DNA of 64,000 bases from positions 886,886,184-886,950,183 of the forward strand of contig CM062817.1 of the NCBI GenBank assembly GCA_031772625.1. The letters run 5' to 3'. Source of the DNA: Pinus tabuliformis. Lineage: Eukaryota; Streptophyta; Pinopsida; Pinales; Pinaceae. Shown one piece after another: positions 35,391 through 45,827 of the stretch. Below the pieces are notes generated by a model that was given only the letters and a program-made list of their open reading frames with translations, made no database searches and was not told the origin of the DNA. Position 1 is the stretch's first letter. Each line of letters starts with the position of its first letter. The position numbers and the translations under genes are program-made.

Positions 35391-35430
35391 CCCTGATGAT
35401 GGATCCCATTTGGGATTCGAAACGTTGGTG
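35391..35430 (+). ncRNA. Hammerhead-ribozyme-like motif
   Basis: CTGATGA (35393-35399) and GAAA (35419-35422) flank a 7-bp stem, GGATCCC/GGGATTC with one G-U pair and an ATTT loop. This is the catalytic core and helix II of a hammerhead. A short helix III (ACG/UGU-like with wobble) before GTA is possible. I cannot close helix I, and one U is unpaired between CTGATGA and helix II. Penelope-like elements are known to carry hammerheads in their terminal repeats, and one such element lies at 30.3 kb. Confidence 0.5.
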
Positions 35431-36030
35431 TAAAAACTCCATTACTGTGGGTTCTCCGATCAGAAATTCAAATAACACAAACCACAGATCTCTGAAATCC
35501 AATATTAGAGGTGATTATTTTTTAATCCAATAAAATTAATGATAGAAAAAGTGGTGTCTTTGTGAAGGAAATCGAAGTTGTTGATGATCTACATGGTCCT
35601 TGTATGATAAGATATTTTTCATTAATTCTAAAGAACATATTGATGAGGCTCATCATTGGGTAAATATATGGACCTTAATACACCTCCAAGCTTACTAAAA
35701 TCAACTCTTCTCATAATTCCTTACATGTTTTAATTATATTTTTCTTAATGAGATGAGTAAAAGTAAGATGTTATGTCTAGTGGTCTAATGTGCATTGATT
35801 GCAAGTTTTTGAGACCAATTATGGCAATTATGGCTAATTAAGGTGCAGGAACTCGAATGAGACAAGAGGGAGAGATTATAGGAGATGGATCTCCCTCATT
35901 AAATCCTCACTCATTCGAATATCCTTCAATCAAATCACACTAGCTCAGAGTTGCAAGCAATCGAGTCATGAAGATCATTGGCAGCAGAGCTAGTGATAGT
36001 TAAGAACCAGTTCATCTTGAGTTTGGGAGC
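35431..36030. other. Sequence left of the Tat insertion, LTR-like
   Basis: No coding content. The Tat target site lies at its right end (GGAGC, 36026-36030). Across the insertion, 55493-55690 continues with TATA-like ATATTTAAGG and GTATAAATAAGG, so the Tat element probably landed in the promoter part of an older LTR. That LTR may belong to the gypsy element whose primer site is at 57246; this is inference only. Confidence 0.35.
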
Positions 36031-37082
36031 TGTTACACTAAAATTTGTCACCATGACTATTTGCAGTTAGTATGGCTCCATCAACTGTCATAATATCCTC
36101 CTTAGCAAGTCTCATACCTCTGCTCTCCATGTCAAACTCCAAGAAAGAGAGAAAGTCTTTAAAAATCTATATATCTCTGGGTACGCAGTTTCTCTTAGCT
36201 TTACCTGCGTGTACGCACCCCAAGTTCACAATACCTGCGTACTTGTACGCTCTGTCTGTAAAGGGGAGGGTGCATACTCCTGTAAAGGTCAAAAGGCGCA
36301 AGTTTCACTCTAAAAAAGTTACTTGTAGTCATTTCTAGAGCATTATAGAAGCTTGTTTGACGTGTATGGAGCGCCTCCAGATGGTTCATGTATCCCTATG
36401 AAAGAGGAACTTATCCCATCAAGAGGGGAGCTATCCCATCCAAAGAGGGGCTTATCCCATTGATGGTGGACCTGAATAACTTCCTCTAGAGCATTATAAA
36501 TACAGGCATTGGGCTAGAGGGAGGAGAGGTTGAAAAGCTGAACATTTCTAAGGGTAGATGCTGCTGGAATTAGGACTCCCTTGTAAAGCTTGAGAGGAGA
36601 GATTCCCATCCTTTCCTAGCCTTATTTGGAAGTGGGTGAGCTGATCAAAGTAAAGGAAAACTCTTGCTGGACCCTAGGAGGGACCTGCACAACACCAAGG
36701 CTCAGGTTGTAATGGTTTCTTTTGTTTCCACTTAATGCAAATGAACTCATTTTTCTCAACAGATTGTTATTCATGATTTGTTTCATATACTCCTTGGTCT
36801 GTATGATGGATATGTGTTATTTTATAAGTTTATCAGGTGCTATTTAATCTTTTGGCTTGTTAGTGAATGCAGGTTTCGAAGAGAAGGAGGAGCTCATCCG
36901 GATCGGCGAGGCTGGACTACTACAAAGCGTTGGACTAAAGGTATGTTAAAATCACCTGATTACTTATATTCTAAATGCATGTTTAGAGAAAGGTAGTGTT
37001 TATTTGTCTTTTTTGTCACTAGAAAGCCTTTGCTTCTAGGGAGGTCGGTTTTGTCCGCAATATCGACTCTTTCCGCATGACA
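36031..37082 (+). repeat. 5' LTR of the Tat element
   Basis: It runs TGTTACACTAAAATTTGTCA to TTCCGCATGACA. Likely promoter: GCATTATAAATACAGG near 36490. A cluster of GTACGCA/TGCGTAC motifs lies at 36181-36250. It differs from the 3' LTR at about 15 sites, most of them transitions. Confidence 0.95.
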
Positions 37083-37085
37083 AAA

Positions 37086-37103
37086 TGGCGACTCTGCTGG
37101 GGA
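37086..37103 (+). promoter_or_regulatory. Primer-binding site, tRNA-Arg type
   Basis: TGGCGACTCTGCTGGGGA starts 3 bases after the LTR end. It is close to the TGGCGACTCCACTGGGGA primer site I recall for Ogre-type elements. Confidence 0.85.
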
Positions 37104-39119
37104 ATCCATTGATGTGAATGATTTTTCCTTTGTATGAAATTTTGATCTGAGAAAAGTTGTTTGTTTTCTGGTTTTTGGCTGTCTGACTGTGTATTTGGGT
37201 GGGCTAGCTTAGGGTTAAATTAGATTTTACTTTTTCTTTGTTTTGCTAGAAGTACGCAGCCTCTGTGTTGAGCACAGTGCGTACCTGTACGCACTGCAGC
37301 TTTGTGCACAGAGCGTACAGGCACTTGTGCAAACAGGTTGCCTGCGTACCCTGTCAAAATTGAGAAAATTTCAATTTTCTTCTTTTTTTCCTTTTGGATT
37401 TTGTTTTTACTCTGTTTTTTCTGCCCAGATCCACTGGTTATCTGCCATAAATCTTCACCTAAGCTTGTTTCGTCAGTGTCAAGAGTTTTAGTGAAATTCA
37501 TAGAGATTTTTCCCTAGGGTTTGATTTTTGCACTGGTCCTGTAGTGACTTTGGCTTTAGAAGTTGCAAAACCTTGGATCTCCCTGGTTTTGTTCAGTCTT
37601 CTTAGGAGTCGGACCTGTCATAGAATCCACCCTTGTGAGAAACCTACGTTGGTGTTGTCTCTTTGCCGAATCTCGAAAAAGTTTGTTGATTGAACTTTGA
37701 ATTTTATTCTTAAGAAAAAGAACAAAAGATTTTGATTTTTGTTTTTGACTGGTTTTTGGTTCTGCATTAACTAGTCCTTAGTTACATTTTGACTGAGTAA
37801 AGCATCTTGGAATCATCTTTAGTAGACTTTTGCCTCATTAGATTTACTTTTAGGTGCGTTTCTCTTAGATTTTCTTTTGAGTGAAATTGAGTTGATTTGA
37901 TTGCCATAGATTTTTTAACTTTGAATTCTGTTAAAGTAAGTTTTACATGCTTTGTTAATTAGGGAAAAATACAAAAAAATACCTTTTGAAGGAAAGTTTT
38001 CTTTGGTAGCATTTGAGTCTTTGAAAGGAAAAGAAACTTTCGTGAAGTAATTAGTGGTCATGTGTTGTATGTTTTGGAAAAGGTAAAGAGTTTGTTTCTT
38101 TGATTTTCATTGCCAAGAAAGTTGTCTTTATATCAATTTTTGCATTCTCCAACTCTCTTAGCTAGGAAATTCATTGAAAAAGAAAATTAGTATAAATAAT
38201 CCTAAGTGCATCTTTTTAGTGGATTTGAGTCGAGTCTACACACCATCAGTTTCATCTCCACTACCTTTTGTCTTAAAGAAAAGCCATAAAATTAACGCTT
38301 AAAGTAAAATAACTTAGTAACTTTTTATTTACTAGGGCTCTGAAACACCAATATAGATCAGGCTAGTGTCTTGGAGTAGGAGAGTAATTAACTCTCCAAG
38401 ACAGTAAAACCAAACAAGTAGCTCATCTTGTGGTAGGATAAATCCAACTGTTTCATTTGTACTCTGGGAAAGCTCCTCTTAAAGGAGAAGCACGAGACCG
38501 TGTCCGAACCGGTGAGGGGATCAATCCTCCTTCATTGGGAAAGATGCCAGATACGCACGTACTACAAACGGTAAACCTCAAATTATTATCGAGGAGCCTG
38601 GGGTCACTTGTCGGTAAACCTTGGATTATTGTCAAGGAGCTGGCAAGGGGATTGAGCTTGTTACTCTGCCCTTGCATGCTATCGGGTCGTAGACTGTTCC
38701 CCGAGGTATATTTGTTGCTGTTGGTAACCTTAGTGGCCATTATCTTTAGGATTCTACCGAGGTGACGGTGGGGGGAAGATCCCACTGTACTTGGAGCAGA
38801 CGTCGGCTAGACTCACTTGGATTTTCCGGGGGGTTCACTTCACTCGAGACGGTTAAAGTGGAGGAACTTGTGCCGGTCTATTCATTAAGTAGGTTGCCGG
38901 GGTAACTGTTCCACCCACCACTTCTGTACTGAATTCGGCGATGTTGGGTTTCATCTCCAACTAGTGTTTTCGGTCCAGAAGGCTACTGTTTGTGTATGGT
39001 TTGACGCCCTAGATTCTTTAGGCGTGTGATTCGAATTTGTTTGGTTCTTTAGAGACTTTAGGTGGTTTGCTTTGAGATTTTACTTTGTTTGCGTGTGCAC
39101 TAGTTAAAAGTTTTTAACC
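37104..39119 (+). other. 2-kb leader of the Tat element
   Basis: No convincing gene. A second GTACGCA/TGCGTAC cluster is at 37252-37349. GC-richer, possibly structured sequence at 38450-38900 includes inverted GAAAGCTCCTC/AAAGGAGAAGC. Both strands are open there for about 100 codons (38457-38765 plus, 38785-38453 minus) without any recognisable domain. Long leaders are normal in this group. Confidence 0.6.
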
Positions 39120-40127
39120 GTGGCTGAATTACCGAGACAGTCCCGTAGACTTCGGGGCAAGTCTCCTGAGATTGTTACCGTGGCCGATTTGTTGAGGAAG
39201 TCCCGTAGACTTCGGGGCGAACCTCCTGAAGAGGTCCCGGGTCATTACGAAGGTTTGAAAGTCCTTGTAACTCCTAGTGGCAGTAAAGTAGGTTCACTTG
39301 AAGAAGGAGAGTCGTCATTGGTAGTCCATCCAGATTACCAAGGTGTAGAAACAGGTTATAATCCCGAAGCTGTTGCAGTTTCCGAGCTTGCTGGTAGTTT
39401 TTCATCTACTAGTGATATAAGCGAAGAACCTGAAATATCTGAACCTGTTACTCCAACTTCTAGTGCTCCTGATTCACCTAGGGTAGAAAGAGTTATCACT
39501 GAAAATCTTCCTGCTGGTTTGATAGCTATTGAAGAACTTGCTCCAGAGGAAGAATTTGGCGTTTCTATCCTTGAAGATCAACCTACTATTGATCTAAGGG
39601 AGCGTGAATCCATCTTTTACAGTCCTCCTAGAAGTACTACTTGGTATCTTTCGTTAACTAATTATTTAGACAACTCAGGGTTAAGTTTTTCTCCACCTCG
39701 TACTCCTTATCCACCTGGAGGTATTTATACTCCTGTAAATATGTCTGGTCAGTCGTCCGTGTTCACTCAATCTCCTGAATCTTTTTTGTACGGCAGTCCT
39801 TCCGTTCCCTCTGGATATCAGTCACTTTCTGGTACTTTTGCGGGAGCATCTCCTCAACCCATTGAACATGGGTTATTAGCTGGAAACAATGGTAATAAAC
39901 TGTTGGGTGTAGGAGACATTTACATGATGTCAGGTTCAGTTCCCGGTTCTCAACCTCAAGGTGGCCAATTACCGCCTGGGGGGCAGCCTCAATTAATGCC
40001 TGGGGGGCAACCTCAAGGTACACAAATTGCGTCTGGGGGGCAACCTCAAGGACAGTATGTACCCATAGTACAATACATTCCTCAAGGTCAACCCCAGCCT
40101 CAATATGTACCCCAAGGTCAACCTCAG
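39120..40127 (+). pseudogene. gag: Tat gag, N-terminal part (start codon changed)
   Basis: The frame opens after a TAA at about 39105 and the likely start reads GTG in AACCGTGGCT, where ACCATGGCT would be an ideal plant start. Two tandem repeats of an Arg-rich motif (SRRLRGKSPE, SRRLRGEPPE) open the protein. A long Ser/Pro/Glu-rich region and a low-complexity GGQPQ/PQGQPQ tract follow. The first in-frame ATG is near 39741. The frame is cut at 40127 by the nested insert and resumes exactly at 44189. Confidence 0.75.
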
Positions 40128-41396
40128 TGTTATCACAAAATCAGTAATAAGGGCTGCAACCAAGCAAGATTTTATGTAACTCTTTCAACCAGACTTTAGA
40201 CTAAGGATTAGCCTCCTTAGTCAGAGAGGGCTCTCTCACAGACTTTTGATAAGAATCAATCACAACAACAGATGGCTAACTCTTCACACTTTTATGAAAA
40301 TAAAGCTGGTTGGAAACACAAAACAACACTTCTTCCATTGGGCTCATGGAGTCATTCACTTCTGCAGTAAACTATTGATCACTTAATCATAGAAGCCAAG
40401 GCATATAACGTTTAACACTCAAAACATTTCTCCAAAAAACTCAACTCATAAATAAGCACAGGAAGTCTGAGCACTAGGTGAATTCAGAGTGATTGCATAT
40501 TTAGTGAGCTGTAAAATACATAAAAGATAATGACAAAACCACACATGTTCTGAGCCATAAACATATAATGAATCTTGGGAAGAAAAAGTAACTCTTGTAT
40601 TACTGTCAAAGTCTTCTTACACAAGCTGATAAAAACTCTGTTTTTTTATAAAATCTCCAACCCCTATTACATCCTAGTTTTCACCATATATAGGAAAACC
40701 CCCCAAAACTATCACTATCTTGAGTCTCCTCAACAAGCATGAAGGGAGAACTCGATGATCTACCATTAATTACCCTTATCTATTTCTAAACCAACTCATT
40801 AAATACATGAAGTGTTGGGCTGTAAATACATAGAAATATTTCAAATCCAACTCCATCTCCTCGTATGCATGATTCTCCTTGGATCCTTGACAGCTGTACA
40901 ATTTCTGTTGTGGCTGAGACATGTTGAGGAACATTCACTGAACGAGCTGACCCTCGAGTGCTAGCTGTATAGATAACTCATAAATTGGCAAACCTGAACA
41001 CCCTATTTTCATGGTCCCTGTCTTCCACTTTTCTTTACCATTTAAAGAGCACACTCCAAGTTCTTTAATACCTTTAATAACCACGCATAACACCATATGC
41101 TTTATGATCTGGATGCTTTGTGAACTGAACAGGTGTCTGCAGTTGCTTGTTGGCCCTTAATATAACATGTTTTCCATCACCCTGAAATATAGGAAACTGT
41201 TCCTGTTTGTCGGTCTTTGATTTGCCTCACCATATTCGAATCCAAAGGAGCTTGCCCTTTATCCTTAATTGACCAAAATAGAGCGGACTGCCACATCTTG
41301 GATGTGCTGTAGGCTATACTGATAGACAAGTGTCTCTCTTTCAAGTTTCTTGATCATCTCACCAACATAGCTGCTCTGCGTTTAAAATCGCCACCT

Positions 41397-41430
41397 ACAG
41401 CAGTTTCGTAGCGCGCTACGAAACTGCTGT
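41397..41430. repeat. 34-bp perfect palindrome
   Basis: It is centred on TTTCGTAGCGCGCTACGAAA and extends 7 bases each side (ACAGCAG...CTGCTGT). Degenerate relatives (TTTCGTAGCACGCTGCGGAA, GTAGCGCTGTGAAACTGC, GCGCTACGGAAAC) lie at 44048-44130, near the other end of the insert. Confidence 0.9.
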
Positions 41431-41509
41431 GTGATTTAAAAAACACAGTCTTCCTTTCATTCAAACTGAACTCCTAATTGTTTGCATCGAAGCAGATATG
41501 TTTTCAGTG

Positions 41510-41745
41510 TGATTCTCACTAATGCAAGTAACAGCAATGAACCTGACATCTTTGTCTTTGTACCTTAGAAAACAAGCGATCATCATGCAAAAAATCGTAT
41601 GTTCTGAGGTAAATACTGAATGACTTACACCAATCCTGATATATACCAAACAGACCACGCTCATAGGTGACTGTAAATGTGTTTGAAATATTGATTGGCG
41701 CAACATACATAACCCAAACTGGCTGTGATACTAGAACCGCTGCAA
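41510..41745 (-). pseudogene. Captured fragment of a PMT-type methyltransferase gene
   Basis: Minus-strand reading gives GGFAAVLVSQPVWVMYVAP then ITVTYERGLFGIYQDWC-like text (exact core YERGLFGIYQDWC) and YLRTYDFLHDDRLFS. This matches the conserved C-terminal block of plant putative methyltransferases (DUF248; PVWVMNVVP, YERGLIGxYxxWC, YPRTYDLLHA). About 75 codons remain. These are Golgi SAM-dependent enzymes involved in wall polysaccharide formation. The fragment has no start or end of its own. Confidence 0.8.
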
Positions 41746-41951
41746 ATCCTCCATAAACTGCTTACATGTCTATAACATTCCGAACAACAGATCAATCAAC
41801 TCCCATTCCCACACGGTATGACTTGCTTACAACTCCTTTCCAATGCTCTGTAATCTGAGATGAAAGAATCATGCACCACTTCGAAATATATTTATCTGAT
41901 CCAGTTTCCTTGAATCGAATTCATTTAATATTTGGCAAAAGATAAAGGCAT

Positions 41952-42206
41952 TTAAAAATTACAGTGTTTCTCACTAAAGAGCCTGATACAATCATCGGAT
42001 GCTCCACTAGCAATAAGACCGCTCTTTGACCAGTGAACTGAGAATATTGTTCGATCATGATATCCAGAAATGGTGCAAAGATGTTTCCAGGGCCCATTTT
42101 TTCCACTTCTCTCCACTGGGTTTATGCTTGTATCCCAAACCATCAACGTTAAGTCATCGCTGCAGGAGACCATTCTGTCTCCGGAAGAATTAAAGATACC
42201 GCCCAC
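41952..42206 (-). pseudogene. Captured fragment of CIA1/CIAO1 (WD40)
   Basis: This 84-codon minus-strand frame contains FNSSGDRMVSCSDDLTLMVW, WKHLCTISGYHDRTIFSVHW and LIASGASDDCIRLF, three consecutive WD40 strands in the arrangement of cytosolic iron-sulfur assembly protein CIAO1 (Arabidopsis CIA1). GYHDRTI is the telling block. The intact protein is a seven-blade propeller that directs Fe-S cluster transfer; only about one and a half blades are here. Confidence 0.85.
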
Positions 42207-43306
42207 AATGTTGATGTAGCTAAAGAGGCAACGGTATATTCACCAAGTGGCTGGAAAATAGCAGTCATGTACATTCAACCGGAGCTACACATTTAGCTCA
42301 AAAACCAATCAATCACAATGAAATATTCTGTCAACCACTCCTGCTCAAAACCAAGCCTCTGTACTGCAAAGCCAAATGCCCTTTGAATAGAATTATAACA
42401 TATGCAAAAATTACATTAATCTGACCTGTTAAGTCCATTATAACGGCCATGTTAGGAGAAAAGCAGCATTAAAACCAGCCTCAATTTTCATATTATTCTT
42501 GATTTCCGATGAGCAGGCCAGAGAAACATTGCCTCATGGATGAGCAGGCTACCACAGAAAGCATAAAACAACGTTCCTTGCTATATTTTGTTCTTCAAGA
42601 TGGTGGACTCATAAAGCGATGAAGTAATTTCCAATACATAGCTTTTCTTTCATCAAGAGATTACAGTAATCTGACTTTAGAGTACTGTGCCACTCCTTTA
42701 AAATCCAGCTGTGGTTTAAAGTCAGCATTTAGCTTCGCCGCCTCCTTCTTTTCTTAGTATAGCTGCAAAAATTTCTACATTTAATGATAGCATACCGTTC
42801 TGTGACTTAGTCTGGCATCTTAAAGCATTTGCGCAGAACTTCACACAAAATATGCAGAGGTTCTATTAAGCTCGATTCAATCCTGTGCTGATGATATGAA
42901 CATAACCCATGAATGATATTCGACCAGAGTTCACCATTACATCTCCTCAATTAATCAAGCGTAAACTGCGGGTATCCCGGGATTAGTCCTCGGCCTTAAT
43001 TCAATTAGCTATATCTATTGAGAGCTGGATCCGTCGACATCACCGTCAAGCATCCTCAATAAGACCTTTAATCACCAAAGAGTGTTTAGAGGTGGCCCCA
43101 ATGTATATTTTAATGGATCCCAGGTGTCACCAATAACGGCGGCCTTGTGGCAATCAGAACCAAGTGATCAATTGTCTGTTGTTGACATATGCGTGCCAGG
43201 TATAAACCTATTCGCTCAGCTACTGAAAAGTAGGTTTCGAAAGCATCACAAATTTCACCGAATCTCTCACTCCATCATATTATCCTTTCCTTTCTTGAGC
43301 GACCGC

Positions 43307-43597
43307 CTATGACAGAGAAATCGACATCCCCAGATTGAAACGCCGAAGTGTCCTTCTCTTTATCCTTGAACATGGTGTGAACATAAACTTTATCATAAAT
43401 ACTCCTCGTTCATTCCCTGTCAAGTTTCTTGCAATCGGAACAAAGATGCGGTCATATACAGGCAACAGTGGAATAATAGATAGGTCAATAATACTCTGTA
43501 AGCTTGCAGGAGGGATCTCAAAATGTTTTCCAATCTTTCTATCCATTGGAAACACCGAGCACAATACATAGGAACAACATCCAACCTTGGGTACCAT
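43307..43597 (-). pseudogene. Captured fragment of an NPF (NRT1/PTR) transporter
   Basis: It reads [20 protein letters not shown] and [20 protein letters not shown], the conserved cytoplasmic and TM7-TM8 region of NPF nitrate/peptide transporters (YDRxxVPxARxxTGxxRGxT). After NERG the reading becomes GTATTTATG-led non-coding sequence and then returns to a [10 protein letters not shown]-like block similar to the following exon. That looks like a retained short intron, which suggests capture from genomic DNA or unspliced RNA. Confidence 0.8.
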
Positions 43598-43599
43598 AT

Positions 43600-43760
43600 T
43601 TTGCAGTAAAATAGAAACAAGGAATTCAAGAATTCCAAAGCTTTAGATGCATTTCCTTCTTTCAAGTAACCAGCAATTAGGATACTATAAGTAGTTCGAT
43701 CAGGAGATAATCCCTTTTCCTGCATTTCATTTAAAAACTTCTTATTGCCTCCCAATTGTA
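43600..43760 (-). pseudogene. Captured PPR-repeat fragment
   Basis: It reads FLNEMQEKGLSPDRTTYSIL then [16 protein letters not shown], a complete 35-residue P-type pentatricopeptide repeat (M..KGL.PD..TYS.LI.GY.K.G....A) plus edges. PPR proteins bind organelle RNA. It directly abuts the NPF fragment, so two unrelated genes are fused within a few bases near 43598. Confidence 0.8.
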
Positions 43761-44188
43761 TTGCCTTTTGTAGCCTGCCTTTTAGTCAATAATCAACTTC
43801 TATTTTTTGAGAGGAATTCACACTTATACAAGCATTTTTATCCTGAGAAACGTTCTTTTCATTATAAAGAGCCTGAAGAGCCTCAGGCAACGGTGGAGCT
43901 GACATCATCGCCTTGATATCTTCAATCTTATCTGAAAGATCTGACATATACCTTTAAGCACATCAACCTCATCCACAGCAGTTGTAGCCAGTGTACAATA
44001 GGCATGCTAGAATTTGGGCCTCCACTGAAAACTCGAACAAATCCCCAATTTCGTAGCACGCTGCGGAATCACGTAAACAGGTAGCGCTGTGAAACTGCTA
44101 AAAAAGAATTCATGCGCTACGGAAACACCCTGCCTTTAAGCTAGGCTAAAAATTTTTTGACGACAGAATTTTTAGTGATAACACTCAG

Positions 44189-45825
44189 TATCAATTTATA
44201 GCTCAAGGTCAACCCCAGTATCAGTACTTACCTCAAGGGTATCTACCTCAAGGTCAGTACTCGAGTCAAGGTTATCAACCACCCCAAGGTCAATCTTATG
44301 TTCGAGGTACGGGAAATGTACCTTTCAATTATCAATCCTATCCTCAATCCGGTTATGGATCTCAATATCCTCAACCTGTCATGGGTCAATACCCCGGAAT
44401 GAACATAGTGTGGGATTCATCGCAAGTTCAACAGGTATTGTAGCCAAGCGTACAGTTGTCATCTCAAGCTGGACAACCCTTAGTTGCTGGTTCACCCCAG
44501 CAACCAGTCTAGTCTAATGTTCAAACTTCTGTACCTTCGGTAGTTACTCAGTCGCCCATTGCACCTAGTACTCCATCTCAAATGACTGCTGCAACTACCA
44601 CAACATCTGTTCCTTCCACCACACTTGCTTCTGGAGTATCGATAGCTCCGGTTTCTACTGTCTCTGCAACAACTCCTCAGACATCTTTACCATTGTCTGG
44701 ATCTACGATTCAAACTACGGTTCAGATGCCTGTAGGACAACCTGGTTTAAGTACGGTTGTCACTAGTCAACCACAATTCGCTTATCAACCGTACCAGGGA
44801 CAGTACCAATACGGGCCTGCTGTCCAACAGCCAGTTTACCAGTATCAACCGTATCCTGGGTACATTTATCAACAACCTCAGCAACCCCAGTACGGTCCGG
44901 TTAATCCTGGTTTTCCGGGAGGATATAATATCCCCAATGCGATTCCTATTCCAAGTTATCCTGGATATCCTTCTCCTGGGACTGGTCTTGTGACCGAGAG
45001 TTTTAGGGATCCTAATCGGCAATTACCGTTTATCGCAACTTTGGATTTACCAGACTTGTCGCGCCTAACGAACGATCCAATAAATTATCTTCCGTTCTGG
45101 CTGCCAATGCCAAATAAGTTGCCCAGTGATATACCCAAGTTCGAAGGTAAGTCTAGAGAGGATCCGTCAAATCATGTGACGACTTACCACCTCTGGTGTG
45201 CTTCAAATTCCATCTCGGATGATTCGATCCGCTTACGTCTTTTCCAGCTTACGCTCATTGGTCTCGCGGCCAAGTGGTACATTGAGTTACCACGGGCCTC
45301 TTTTTACAATTTTAGTCAGTTAGCTACCTCGTTCCTAACTCATTTTCAGTTGCCGGTCAGATATGATAATGGCACGGAGCTACTAACTTCATTAAAACAG
45401 TCGACGTCCACTTATATTTCTGATCATATACATGAATGGAGACGTCGACGGCGATTAGTGAAAGTTTTTATCCCGGACCAAATCTTAGCTGAATGATTTG
45501 TTAAATCATTATTACCGAAGATTACTGAAGAGTAGCTAAGGCCGGAGTAGTTACTGAGGAGCAAGTAATTGCTCAAGCGCAGTCACTTGACTTAGTTTAC
45601 ACTCAGTCAGGTACGTTACATGAAAAGATCCCAGATCTTCCAAAGTCAAATCAAATCGCTGCTGCTCCTTCGGGATCTCATGCTGCTGATGGCATGATTG
45701 GTACGGTAAATACTAAAAGCAAGAAGAAATCTTCAAAGAAATCTTCACCTATTATAACCTTACCAGATTCCTCGACAGGAGAATCTTCTCCTGAACACGC
45801 TGTAGAGTCATCTACGGCTAAATAA
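44189..45825 (+). pseudogene. gag: Tat gag, C-terminal part
   Basis: It resumes the frame of 39120 with a Gln/Pro/Tyr-rich tract (YLPQGQYSSQG-like repeats). Two TAG stops at 44441 and 44510 sit at positions reading CAG in the repeat pattern. The Retrotrans_gag domain follows: IPKFEGKSREDPSNHVTTYH, FQLTLIGLAAKWYIELP and FLTHFQLPVRYDNG. A TGA at 45494 and a frameshift lead into a Lys/Ser-rich linker ending at a TAA (45823). The capsid core is therefore present but the protein cannot be made in one piece. Confidence 0.85.
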
Positions 45826-45827
45826 AA

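Larger units (their letters stand above)
40128..44183. mobile_element. 4056-bp gene-capturing insert in gag
   Basis: The termini are TGTTATCAC and its complement GTGATAACA, flanked by CTCAG at 40123-40127 and 44184-44188. The gag frame closes perfectly across it. Inside are four host-gene fragments, all on the minus strand: a PMT methyltransferase, CIAO1, an NPF transporter and PPR repeats. I find no transposase, no internal LTR pair and no RT. TG...CA ends with a 5-bp duplication suggest an LTR-type element. The short inverted ends would also suit a non-autonomous DNA transposon. The class is unresolved. Confidence 0.85.

Noticed and set aside
38453-38785. Open frames of about 100 codons on both strands in the Tat leader
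   Set aside because: The two frames mirror each other, show no domain or protein-like periodicity, and lie in a leader that is non-coding in related elements.
40128-44183. Classification of the gene-capturing insert as a Pack-MULE or Helitron
   Set aside because: The target duplication is 5 bp, not 9 bp, and the ends are TGTTATCAC inverted repeats; there is no TC...CTRR terminus or AT target typical of Helitrons.
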